Source of the DNA: an uncultured bacterium
GTDB taxonomy: Bacteria; Bacillota_A; Clostridia; Oscillospirales; Oscillospiraceae
Assembly: GCA_905214605.1 (NCBI GenBank)
Contig: CAJMMY010000002.1
Location: forward strand, 1-26,537
Reading direction: 5' to 3'
DNA length: 26,537 nucleotides
Position 1 is the first letter of the stretch; each line of letters opens with the position of its first letter. A model generated the notes under the pieces. It worked only from the letters and a program-made list of their open reading frames with translations, ran no database searches and was not told the origin of the DNA. The translations under genes were made by a program, and so were the position numbers. Positions 14,762-21,899 of the stretch are shown one piece after another.

Positions 14762-15646
14762 ATGAACGAACAAACTCAGCGGCACAAGGGCATTTTATGC
14801 ATTCTCTGTGCGGCGATGTGTTTTGCGGGAATGAGCACTTGCGTGCGCCTCAGCGGAGAGCTGCCGCTGTTTGAAAAGGCCTTTTTCCGAAATGCTGTGG
14901 CGGCTGTTATCGCCATTGTAACCATTCGGAAGAATCATATCCCGGTACAGGTTGGCAAGGGCAACAGAATTTATGTATTCTGCCGGTCATTATTCGGAAC
15001 GATGGGTCTGCTGCTGAACTTTTATGCCGTGGACCGGTTGGATTTGGCGGACGCAAATATGCTGAATAAGCTCTCTCCCTTTTTCGCCATCATTTTCTCC
15101 TACTTCCTGCTGGGAGAAAAAATCAAGCCGGTGCAGGCTTTGGCGGTAGTAGGTGCCTTTGCGGGTGCGCTGTGCATCATCAAACCCACGGGTGCGAATC
15201 TGGAGGCGTTCCCGGCGCTGATGGGCTTGCTCAGCGGCGTGGGTGCCGGCGCGGCTTACACCTTCTTGCGGAAAGCCGCGGGAAACGGCGTGAAAGGCCC
15301 GGTGATTGTGCTGATTTTCGGTGTCTTCTCCAGTCTGGTGTGCGTTCCGTTTATTGCCATGGACTTTGTTATGCCCACGTTGAAACAGACGTTGATTTTG
15401 CTGCTGTGCGGTATCTGCGGCGCCGGCGGACAGTTTGCCATCACGGCGGCTTACACCTTTGCCCCGGCAAAGGAAATCTCCGTGTACGATTACACGCAGG
15501 TGATTTTTGCGGGGATTCTGGGATTCTTTTTCTTCCATCAGATTCCCGATTGGCTCAGCTTGCTCGGCTGTGCACTGATTATCTCCATGGCGGTGGTGAA
15601 CTTCCTGTATCACCGGAATGAGGAGCGGAAGGCAGCTGCGCAATAA
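14762..15646 (+). CDS. DMT-superfamily (EamA) transporter
   Basis: A drug/metabolite transporter-type permease in the cytoplasmic membrane, probably exporting a small metabolite. The 294-residue protein has about ten hydrophobic helices arranged as two EamA repeats (roughly residues 10-140 and 155-288). Features include FFRNAVAAVIAIV, LNFYAVDRLDLADANMLNKLSPFFAIIFSYFLLGEKI at the end of repeat 1, and FAPAKEISVYDYTQVIFAGILGFFFFHQIPDW in repeat 2. ATG at 14762 is preferred over 14756 because GAGG then lies 7 bases upstream. It is divergent from copA, but nothing links it to copper. Substrate unknown. Confidence 0.9.
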   Translation: MNEQTQRHKGILCILCAAMCFAGMSTCVRLSGELPLFEKAFFRNAVAAVIAIVTIRKNHIPVQVGKGNRIYVFCRSLFGTMGLLLNFYAVDRLDLADANMLNKLSPFFAIIFSYFLLGEKIKPVQALAVVGAFAGALCIIKPTGANLEAFPALMGLLSGVGAGAAYTFLRKAAGNGVKGPVIVLIFGVFSSLVCVPFIAMDFVMPTLKQTLILLLCGICGAGGQFAITAAYTFAPAKEISVYDYTQVIFAGILGFFFFHQIPDWLSLLGCALIISMAVVNFLYHRNEERKAAAQ

Positions 15647-15672
15647 GCCGCCCGCGGAATCACAAAACAATA

Positions 15673-15719
15673 GAACAGTCCCCCGGAAAGAAACTGCTTT
15701 CCGGGGGACCGTTCTTTTC
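15673..15719 (+). terminator. terminator of the DMT transporter gene
   Basis: GAACAGTCCCCCGGAAAG (15673-15690), a 6-base loop and CTTTCCGGGGGACCGTTC (15697-15714), 18-bp stem with one mismatch, followed by TTTTCTTTC. It may also stop minus-strand transcripts from the antiporter gene. Confidence 0.9.
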
Positions 15720-15771
15720 TTTCAAATTTTCCGAGGGGCATCTATCAATACATAATGCAAAACATTATATA

Positions 15772-16980
15772 TCAAGCATTTTGCGTAGCCGGAGCAGAAT
15801 CTTCCGGCGAAGTGGGATCCTTGCTCATCACAAGCTTCAGGAGCATGGGGGTAATCAGCGTGGTTACGATAACCACCACAACGATGGCAGGGAACAGTTC
15901 CTCGTCAATCAGACCGGCTTGAGAGCCCTTTTGCGCCACAATCAAAGCCACCTCACCGCGGGAAATCATACCGATGCCCACGCTCAGCGCCTCATGATTG
16001 GTAAAGCCGCAGATCTTTGCGCCCAAACCGCAGCCGATGACCTTGCTCAGCAGAGCAACCACCAGCAGGGCTGCGGAGAATCCCAGAATGGCTGCGTTCA
16101 TGCCGCCCAGCTCCGTTTTGATGCCGATGCTGGCGAAGAACACCGGGGAGAAGACCATATAGCTGATCACGGTCATCTTCTTGGCGATGTAGCTGCGGGT
16201 CTTGTAAATGTTGCACAGGAACAGACCGGCAAAGTAAGCGCCGGTAATATCGGCAATGCCGAATACGGTTTCGGCAATATAGGACAGCACCAGACAGAAC
16301 ACAAAGGCATAGATGGCCACACGGCGTTTCTGACCCCAGTTCTCGTCCATTTTGCTGAATGCCTTGTGCATGGCAAAGCCCACAACCGCCAGAAACAGGA
16401 AGAATCCCACAATGCTGCCCAGCACCTTCAGAATGTTCACGCTGGGATCGGTAAAGCTGGTTGCCAAAGTCAGCACGATGATGCCCATAATGTCATCAAT
16501 CACGGCAGCGCCCATAATGGCGGTGCCCACTTTTCCTTTCAGCTTGCCCATTTCCCGCAGGGTTTCCACGGTGATGGACACGGAAGTTGCGGTCAGCACC
16601 ACACCGATGAACACGGCCCGGAGCATATGCATGGGTTCCGTGCTGTCCGGGAAGAATACCAGATAGCATGCCGCGCCGCCAATCAGAGGCACGATAACGC
16701 CAATCAAGGCAATGACAAAGGATGCAGCGCCGGTTTTCTTCAGTTCGTCAAGGTCGGTATCCAAACCGGCCATGAACATCAGCACAATGACGCCGATTTC
16801 CGAGGTCTTGGACAGAAAATCCGTTTCACCGATCCAACCCAACACACTGGGTCCCAAAATAATGCCGGCAATCAGTGCGCCCACCACCTGGGGCATGTGG
16901 ACACGTTCCGACAGAAGACCCAAAACTTTTGTGGAAAGTAAGATGATTGCAATTGCGAGCAAAAAATCATAAGATTCCAT
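15772..16980 (-). CDS. CPA2-family cation:proton antiporter
   Basis: A membrane antiporter of the Kef/NapA type, exchanging Na+ or K+ for H+. The 402-residue protein has about 12-13 helices. It shows HMPQVVGALIAGIILGPSVLG near the N-terminus, LMFMAGLDTDLDELK, and the ion-binding double aspartate in GAAVIDDIMGIIVL (D162, D163), which is associated with electrogenic Na+/H+ exchange. MISRGEVALIVAQKG lies in a late helix. There is no C-terminal TrkA-N domain, unlike full-length Kef channels. ATG at 16980 follows GGAGG by 8 bases. Single gene with its own promoter. Ion specificity is not certain. Confidence 0.93.
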   Translation of the reverse strand: MESYDFLLAIAIILLSTKVLGLLSERVHMPQVVGALIAGIILGPSVLGWIGETDFLSKTSEIGVIVLMFMAGLDTDLDELKKTGAASFVIALIGVIVPLIGGAACYLVFFPDSTEPMHMLRAVFIGVVLTATSVSITVETLREMGKLKGKVGTAIMGAAVIDDIMGIIVLTLATSFTDPSVNILKVLGSIVGFFLFLAVVGFAMHKAFSKMDENWGQKRRVAIYAFVFCLVLSYIAETVFGIADITGAYFAGLFLCNIYKTRSYIAKKMTVISYMVFSPVFFASIGIKTELGGMNAAILGFSAALLVVALLSKVIGCGLGAKICGFTNHEALSVGIGMISRGEVALIVAQKGSQAGLIDEELFPAIVVVVIVTTLITPMLLKLVMSKDPTSPEDSAPATQNA

Positions 16981-17076
16981 AAAATTACCTCCGATTAAAA
17001 ACAAATACGATAAATACGATGTTTATTCGCCCAAATGTTTCTAAATGAAACAACCCTCTCTCAAAGAGCGTGCGCA

Positions 17077-17105
17077 ATTGTACGACTTTCCCTATTAAAA
17101 AACAA
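17077..17105 (-). promoter_or_regulatory. promoter of the antiporter gene
   Basis: Minus-strand TTGTTT (17105-17100), a 17-bp spacer and TACAAT (17082-17077), leaving an untranslated leader of about 90 bases. Confidence 0.65.
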
Positions 17106-17167
17106 GAGAAAAAATAGACGAAAATCCGGACCGGGGGAAATGTTCAAATTGTGGAACCTTTCAATGC

Positions 17168-17196
17168 TTGCCAGTCGTGGGAGAAACGGATATAAT
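17168..17196 (+). promoter_or_regulatory. promoter of the PfkB-DUF4241-LUD operon
   Basis: TTGCCA (17168-17173), a 17-bp spacer and a perfect TATAAT (17191-17196), about 35 bases before the kinase start. Confidence 0.8.
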
Positions 17197-17230
17197 AGGG
17201 GCATGCTTGTGTGAGGAAGGAAGTTGTTTT

Positions 17231-18115
17231 ATGGGAAAGCTACTGATCATCGGGTCCACCTGCGTGGACGTTGTTTTGCGTATGGACCACCTGCCGGTAA
17301 CGGGGGAGGATTTGCAGCCGGAATCCCAGCAATTTTCCGTAGGCGGCTGCGGTTGGAATATGTTTCGGGCCGCCCGCATCACCGGGGCAGACCCGGTGTT
17401 TCTCTCCCCGGTGGGCACCGGACCCTATGGGCAGCAGGTGGCGGAGGCATTTGCCCGGGCAAACGTGCCCATTCTCCGGCGGGTGCGGGAGGAAAACGGC
17501 TGCTGCTATTGTCTGGTGGAGGCTGACGGAGAGCGAACCTTTCTCTCGGTCCACGGCGGGGAATACACCATTCGCCGGGCATGGCTGGAGGCATTGGAGG
17601 AATCCTATGACTGGATTTCCGTGTGCGGTATGGAATTGCAGAAGGATACCGGCCCGGAAATCATAGACTGGCTGGAAACCCAAAGGGGAACGGTGTTTTA
17701 TGCCCCCGGTCCCCGGGGGATTCTGTTGGACAGCGACCGGCAGCAGCGGCTGCTGAATCTCCACCCGGTGCTTCATTTAAATGAAGACGAGGCGTTGGCG
17801 CTGTCCGGAGAATCTACGGCGGAGAGTGCATTGGAAACCTTGTGGCGGCGCACCGGCAATCTGGTTGTCATCACGCTGGGGCCCCGGGGCTGCGCGTATC
17901 GGGCAAAGGACGGCACACAAGGGATGCTGCCCGGACGAAACGTGACCGTTACGGATACCATCGGCGCGGGAGATACCCACGCGGGGGTGACGTTGGGGTG
18001 CCTGAGCCGGAATCTGGAGCTGACCCAAGCGCTGACCTTGGCCAATGCCGCGGCGGCCTATACCGTAACCCGGTCCGGCGCGGATTTGCCGGAATCTTTG
18101 GACGTTGTACTTTGA
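17231..18115 (+). CDS. PfkB-family carbohydrate/nucleoside kinase
   Basis: A ribokinase-fold cytoplasmic kinase that phosphorylates a sugar, nucleoside or related alcohol with ATP. The 294-residue protein shows LLIIGSTCVDVVLRMD, the substrate-side glycine motif SVGGCGWNMFRAAR (residues 36-49), LHLNEDEALALSG, the ATP-side VITLGPRGC and the signature VTDTIGAGDTHAG with catalytic D248. Start ATG 17231 follows AGGAAGG. Four cysteines occur in residues 40-94, unusual for the family. It is the first gene of an operon with the DUF4241 and LUD genes (gaps of 24 and 44 bp). Which sugar it uses is not deducible; the fold also includes pseudouridine and fructose kinases. Confidence 0.9.
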   Translation: MGKLLIIGSTCVDVVLRMDHLPVTGEDLQPESQQFSVGGCGWNMFRAARITGADPVFLSPVGTGPYGQQVAEAFARANVPILRRVREENGCCYCLVEADGERTFLSVHGGEYTIRRAWLEALEESYDWISVCGMELQKDTGPEIIDWLETQRGTVFYAPGPRGILLDSDRQQRLLNLHPVLHLNEDEALALSGESTAESALETLWRRTGNLVVITLGPRGCAYRAKDGTQGMLPGRNVTVTDTIGAGDTHAGVTLGCLSRNLELTQALTLANAAAAYTVTRSGADLPESLDVVL

Positions 18116-18139
18116 ATCACATTTCAGGAGGAAAAACAA

Positions 18140-18874
18140 ATGGGATTTTTTGATAAATTTCGGAAAAATACGGCGGTAAACGAGGAGGCGCTGCGGGTGA
18201 ATTACATCAGCGCCCGGCAGCAGAATCTGAGCTACGTACAGCGGACCCGGGTGCAGCCCGGTGAACTGAACAAGCTGTTCACCCAGACCAAAAAGACCAC
18301 GCTGGAAAAAGTGGGCGACATGGACGTGCCCGGCGAGCGCCTGATTATCTGCGACCCCTGCTATCTGGGCTCCAATATGGTCAGCTGCATGGAGCGGGCC
18401 ATTCAGCCGGGGAAATACCCGGTGTTTGCCGCGGTGATGAACACCAAAATGACCGGACGGGTGATTTCCGCCGTGAAAGTCAAGGTCTCCGACCAGCTGA
18501 CCGTGCGCCATGAGCTGGCAATGCCCGTGGGATTCAAAATGTGGCAGGCGGAGGACCCCGGCGTATTCCCCGGCATCAGCATGGAAACCAATGTGGGCTG
18601 CGTGGTGGATAAGGTGACGGAGCTGCCCATTGCGGCCTATCTGAACCGGTATTACGACACCCACCCCGGCCAGGATTTGATTCACAACGAGCTGCTGCCC
18701 TTGGTGGAGAAAACCGGCTACGCCATGTGGCAGATTCCCGGTACGGAGTACACCGTGCCGCTGTTCTCTTCCGGTCTGGGCTCCGGCATTTACAACGCAT
18801 TCTGGGGTTTTGACCAGGACAACCGGCTGACGGAGCTGGTGCTGCCCATGGTGTACCCGGAACTGTTTGAATAA
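18140..18874 (+). CDS. DUF4241-family protein
   Basis: A 244-residue protein of unknown function, with no signal peptide or membrane helix. It matches what I know of the DUF4241 layout: LIICDPCYL near residue 75, PGKYPVFAAVMN, and the C-terminal VPLFSSGLGSGIYNAFWGFDQDNRLTELVLPM. The family pattern there is SSGxGDGxYxxYWGxD; the usual Asp after the glycine is Ser here. The N-terminal 60 residues (MGFFDKFRKNTAVNEEALRVNY) are an extra charged region. AGGAGG lies 8-9 bases before the ATG. Middle gene of the kinase-DUF4241-LUD operon. No function is assigned. Confidence 0.7.
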   Translation: MGFFDKFRKNTAVNEEALRVNYISARQQNLSYVQRTRVQPGELNKLFTQTKKTTLEKVGDMDVPGERLIICDPCYLGSNMVSCMERAIQPGKYPVFAAVMNTKMTGRVISAVKVKVSDQLTVRHELAMPVGFKMWQAEDPGVFPGISMETNVGCVVDKVTELPIAAYLNRYYDTHPGQDLIHNELLPLVEKTGYAMWQIPGTEYTVPLFSSGLGSGIYNAFWGFDQDNRLTELVLPMVYPELFE

Positions 18875-18918
18875 TTCTCCCGGGAGAGACAGAAATAAAA
18901 TCGGAAGGAGCAAAAAAT

Positions 18919-19521
18919 ATGGCGGACATCAACAAGCTGCGGGAAAATCTGGAAAATTTCGGCTACAAGGTTTCCTATTATGAAACCGGCGCAGAGGCGG
19001 CTGCGGCCATTGCCGGGGCGCTCCACAGTACCACCGTGGGCATCGGCGGCAGCAAAACTGTGGAGGCTTTGGGGCTGTATGACCTGCTGAGCAAGGACAA
19101 TCAGGTATTCTGGCATTGGAAACAGCCGGTGGCGGAGGCACGGGCCAATTCCCAGGCGGCTGCGGTGTATCTCACCAGCGCCAACGCCGTGGCGGAAACC
19201 GGAGAGATTCTGAACATCGACGGCGACGGCAACCGTTTGGCTGCCTCTACCTATGGCAAGGACAAGGTGTATATCATCATCGGCGTGAACAAAATCACCC
19301 CGGATTACGAAAGCGCCTTGTACCGCGCCCGGAATGTGGCGGCGCCTTTGAATGCCCGCCGTTTGAATCGGAAAACACCCTGCGCCATGGGCGAGGAAGT
19401 GAAATGCTATAACTGCAGCAGCCCCGACCGCATCTGCCATGGTCTGAGCGTATTCTGGCGGAAGATGAACGGTGTGCAGGAGTGCGAAGTGGTGATTATC
19501 AATGAGGAATTGGGCTATTAA
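18919..19521 (+). CDS. LUD-domain protein (LutC/DUF162-like)
   Basis: A 200-residue member of the LUD family, to which LutB/LutC of lactate utilisation belong. The domain fold resembles NagB/ISOCOT. It shows TTVGIGGSKTVEALGLYDLL (residues 36-55), VYLTSANAVAETGEILNIDGDGNRLAAS (about 75-102) and IIIGVNKITPDYESALYRARNVAAPLNARRL, the core of small stand-alone LUD proteins. A C-terminal CYNCSSPDRICHGL contains four cysteines/histidine that could bind metal. No lutA or lutB gene is adjacent, so lactate metabolism is not implied. Last gene of the operon; GGAAGGAGC lies about 9 bases upstream. Confidence 0.85.
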   Translation: MADINKLRENLENFGYKVSYYETGAEAAAAIAGALHSTTVGIGGSKTVEALGLYDLLSKDNQVFWHWKQPVAEARANSQAAAVYLTSANAVAETGEILNIDGDGNRLAASTYGKDKVYIIIGVNKITPDYESALYRARNVAAPLNARRLNRKTPCAMGEEVKCYNCSSPDRICHGLSVFWRKMNGVQECEVVIINEELGY

Positions 19522-19540
19522 ATGCCCGTCATAAAGCAGC

Positions 19541-19574
19541 AAAAACGGTCATTCCCTGGGGAATGACCGTTTTT
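19541..19574. terminator. bidirectional terminator, LUD operon and rrf2
   Basis: AAAAACGGTCATTCC (19541-19555), loop CTGG, GGAATGACCGTTTTT (19560-19574): a 15-bp perfect stem with A/T ends that works on both strands between convergent genes. Confidence 0.93.
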
Positions 19575-19592
19575 GCATACGATTTTTGTTGT

Positions 19593-20021
19593 TTAGATGA
19601 CGTAATCATCTCCGGCAGCGCCGGCAGAGGTCAGGTCAGTCAGGCTCACGCCGTCCAGATACTGATTGACCACGTTTTCCAATCCCACCCAAACCTGCAG
19701 GGTGCGGCATTCTGCGGAACGGGCGCAGGTTGCGCCTTTTTCCAGACAAGAAACCGGGGCCAGCGTATCTTCCACGGCCCGGAGAATTTCACCCACATTG
19801 TACTGCTCCACGGGTTTGCTCAGCCGATAGCCGCCGCCTTTGCCCCGCATGCCTTGCAGTAGGCCGGCCTTGGTCAGCGCCGTTAGAATACTTTCCAGAT
19901 ACTTCTCGGAAATATCCTGCCGTCCGGCAATTTCCTTTGACGGAATGTAGGTGCTGCTGCTGTGTTCTGCCAGGTCAATCATAACCCGGAGGGCATAACG
20001 CCCCTTTGTCGAAACCATCAT
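19593..20021 (-). CDS. Rrf2/IscR-family transcriptional regulator
   Basis: A winged-helix repressor/activator, often sensing Fe-S cluster or cysteine status. The 142-residue protein has the N-terminal MVSTKGRYALRVMIDLAEH, wing/recognition segment GLLQGMRGKGGGYRLSKP (about 53-70) and three cysteines C92, C99, C105. These sit almost exactly where IscR carries its cluster ligands (92, 98, 104), so cluster binding is plausible. The starts at 20021 and 20018 are adjacent; AGGAGG is about 13 bases before the first. No isc/suf or cysteine genes are in the window, so its targets lie elsewhere or include the nearby Fe-S genes. Confidence 0.92.
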   Translation of the reverse strand: MMVSTKGRYALRVMIDLAEHSSSTYIPSKEIAGRQDISEKYLESILTALTKAGLLQGMRGKGGGYRLSKPVEQYNVGEILRAVEDTLAPVSCLEKGATCARSAECRTLQVWVGLENVVNQYLDGVSLTDLTSAGAAGDDYVI

Positions 20022-20081
20022 AATGAACGGTCTGCCTCCTGTTTGATTTCCTATAAACCCGCTTGGGTTGTTCGTGTGATC

Positions 20082-20110
20082 AAGATACCACATTACGAGG
20101 AAAAAAGCAA
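20082..20110 (-). promoter_or_regulatory. promoter of the Rrf2-type gene
   Basis: Minus-strand TTGCTT (20110-20105), a 17-bp spacer ending TGG and TATCTT (20087-20082). Confidence 0.55.
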
Positions 20111-20209
20111 TCCCTCGCAAACGAAATTCCGAAAAATTAAGGTGTCTTTCATAAAACATCGTATTTCTACGGGAAAAACCCATAAACCCCGAATGGTTTT
20201 CGGGAAAAA

Positions 20210-20238
20210 GCCCCGGCAACCCAAAAGATTGCCGGGGC
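20210..20238 (-). terminator. terminator of the stalk/YD-repeat gene
   Basis: Minus strand GCCCCGGCAA, 9-base loop, TTGCCGGGGC followed by TTTTTCCC; located 18 bases past the stop. Confidence 0.88.
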
Positions 20239-20256
20239 TTGCGGTTTCATGGAAAC

Positions 20257-21633
20257 TCAGGCTTTGATGGCCACGTATCCGTAGTTGGTGGTGCTGACGG
20301 TCTCTACCTTACCGGAATCATTGTAAACGAGCTTTTCCGAAATCAGGTTGCCGTAGTTGTCATAGGTGTAATACGTTGTGAAGTAATCGCCGGATTCGGT
20401 CAGCATTTTGTTGCCCTTGTCATAGGTGTAGGTATAAACCGAGGTGAAACCGCTGCCGTCGGTATATTTCTCCGAATAGGTTTCCTTGATGCAGTTTCCG
20501 TCTGCGTCATTGGTATAAACGGTGGTGTGAACCCCGTCGCTGGATTCCTCCACTATTTTGATGAGGTAGCCGTTTTTGTCATAGGTGTAGGTTTCGGTAT
20601 TGAGGAAACCCACCCCCTTCCAGGTGTATTTCGTCAGATTGCCGTCGCTGTTGTAAGCGTAGGTCTCGGTCTGTGCAACGCCGTCGCTGTCGGTGCCCAC
20701 TGCCTTAATCAGATTGCCTTTGGCATCGTAGGTGGAGGTGGTGCACCAAGCCAGCTTACCATCGTACAATTGGGTTTCTTTGATGCAGTTTCCTCTGGCG
20801 TCATAGGTATACTGTGTCTCATACTCGCTATCTGAATCATTGAGTTTCTCGGAAACCAGCTGTCCTTTTGCATTATAAGTAAAAATGGTTGTTGAACTGA
20901 CGACACCGTCATTTTCCTCCACCATTTTCACCAGCTGATGCTGACTGTTGTAGGTGTTGACGGTGCGTTCACTGGATTTGACGCCGTCGACGGTGTACCG
21001 GGATTCGTAAGTCAGCAGGCAGCCGTCTTCGTCATAGGTATAGCGGACGGAATCTGAGCCTTCACCATACGTCACTTGGGCCAGCTCGAAATACTTTGCC
21101 TCGCCCAGATAAATGGTACTGGTGTCTCCGTCCCATTTCACGTTCACGCCCAAAAGGTTTGCCACAGCGCGCACGGGCAGATAGGTGGTGCCGTTGTAGG
21201 TGAAAGGCTCGATGGTCTTGCCGGCAGCGTCTTTCAGTTCCACGGGTTTGCCGTCCAGCGTGACTTTGATGTCATTGTATTCGATGGCAATGGTCTGGTT
21301 TTTGGTGTGGGTAACCGGGGTGCCCACGGGGGCGATGCGCTTGCCGCCGGTGGTCAGGGAAATGGTAGAGGTTGCACCGTCCCAGCCGACCGTGATGCCC
21401 AAAGCGGCAGCGGCTGCCCGGAGGGGCAGATAGGTGGTGCCGTTCCAGACAAACGGCTCTACGGCAGCGCCGCTATCGCCGCCGGCCCGGGGAACAATGG
21501 GAGCGCCGTCTGCCACGATGGTGACATCGCTGTAGTTCACCCAAGCGTTCTTGGTGGCATTGGTTGCCATTGCGGGTACGGAAAGGCTCAGCAGCATAGC
21601 GCCGCCGAGAGCGAGGGGAAGGATTCTTTTCAT
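20257..21633 (-). CDS. secreted protein: two copper-amine-oxidase-like stalk domains plus YD-type repeats
   Basis: A 458-residue exported protein of unknown role. The signal peptide MKRILPLALGGAMLLSLSVPAMA is probably cut at about residue 23. Two Cu-amine-oxidase N-like 'stalk' domains follow (about 30-100 and 110-182), each with VEPFVWNGTTYLPLRA or IEPFTYNGTTYLPVRA and a WDG-TSTI strand. From about 190 to the end there are some ten copies of a repeat of roughly 25 residues of the form YTYDxxGNLIKE, resembling RHS/YD repeats. No anchor, LPXTG or toxin domain is visible. The stalk domain is common in surface proteins of Clostridia and does not indicate copper chemistry. AGGAGG lies 9 bases before the ATG. 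Confidence 0.85.
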   Translation of the reverse strand: MKRILPLALGGAMLLSLSVPAMATNATKNAWVNYSDVTIVADGAPIVPRAGGDSGAAVEPFVWNGTTYLPLRAAAAALGITVGWDGATSTISLTTGGKRIAPVGTPVTHTKNQTIAIEYNDIKVTLDGKPVELKDAAGKTIEPFTYNGTTYLPVRAVANLLGVNVKWDGDTSTIYLGEAKYFELAQVTYGEGSDSVRYTYDEDGCLLTYESRYTVDGVKSSERTVNTYNSQHQLVKMVEENDGVVSSTTIFTYNAKGQLVSEKLNDSDSEYETQYTYDARGNCIKETQLYDGKLAWCTTSTYDAKGNLIKAVGTDSDGVAQTETYAYNSDGNLTKYTWKGVGFLNTETYTYDKNGYLIKIVEESSDGVHTTVYTNDADGNCIKETYSEKYTDGSGFTSVYTYTYDKGNKMLTESGDYFTTYYTYDNYGNLISEKLVYNDSGKVETVSTTNYGYVAIKA

Positions 21634-21696
21634 GTTGTATTCCTCCGTAAATCGTTTTTTGGGAGCATCCGCTCCATGGTACCGTTGCTGTTTCTC

Positions 21697-21725
21697 ATTA
21701 TACCAAAAATTCAGTATCAGTTCAA
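21697..21725 (-). promoter_or_regulatory. promoter of the stalk/YD-repeat gene
   Basis: Minus-strand TTGAAC (21725-21720), 17-bp spacer ending TGG, perfect TATAAT (21702-21697). The Spo0A-box array begins 35 bp upstream of this -35. Confidence 0.75.
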
Positions 21726-21760
21726 TGAAAATGTGAGAGAAATCACAAAAGGCGGTCCTT

Positions 21761-21837
21761 TGTCGAACCGTGTCGAATCTTGTCGAACTTTGTCGAAAAC
21801 TGTCGAACGGTGTCGAATGATGTCGAAATCGGCGAAA
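21761..21837 (+). promoter_or_regulatory. tandem array of seven Spo0A boxes at 10-bp spacing
   Basis: The heptamer TGTCGAA, the canonical 0A box, occurs without a mismatch at 21761, 21771, 21781, 21791, 21801, 21811 and 21821. A degenerate eighth copy (GGCGAAA) stands at 21831. The three-base spacers (CCG, TCT, CTT, AAC, CGG, TGA, ATC) are all different. All boxes face the same way and are one helical turn apart, the geometry used by tandemly bound Spo0A DNA-binding domains. The array lies between divergent promoters in the 266-bp gap 21634-21899. Confidence 0.85.
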
Positions 21838-21841
21838 TGGG

Positions 21842-21847
21842 TATGAT
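21842..21847 (+). promoter_or_regulatory. candidate -10 of the YyaL-like gene
   Basis: TATGAT (21842-21847) lacks a consensus -35. The expected -35 position (about 21819-21824) is occupied by the last 0A boxes, as in Spo0A-activated sigma-A promoters. Confidence 0.4.
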
Positions 21848-21899
21848 TTTCCTTACATACGGGTATTCTCCCACCAAACACACAAGGGAGGCAATGGAA

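Noticed and set aside
20007..20013. A single TGTCGAA near the start of the Rrf2-type gene.
   Set aside because: Isolated heptamer within coding sequence; a few such matches are expected by chance in a window of this size.
21761..21840. Reading the heptamer array as a CRISPR or minisatellite.
   Set aside because: Repeat and spacer lengths (7 and 3) are far too short for CRISPR, and the spacers do not share sequence as a duplicated minisatellite would.
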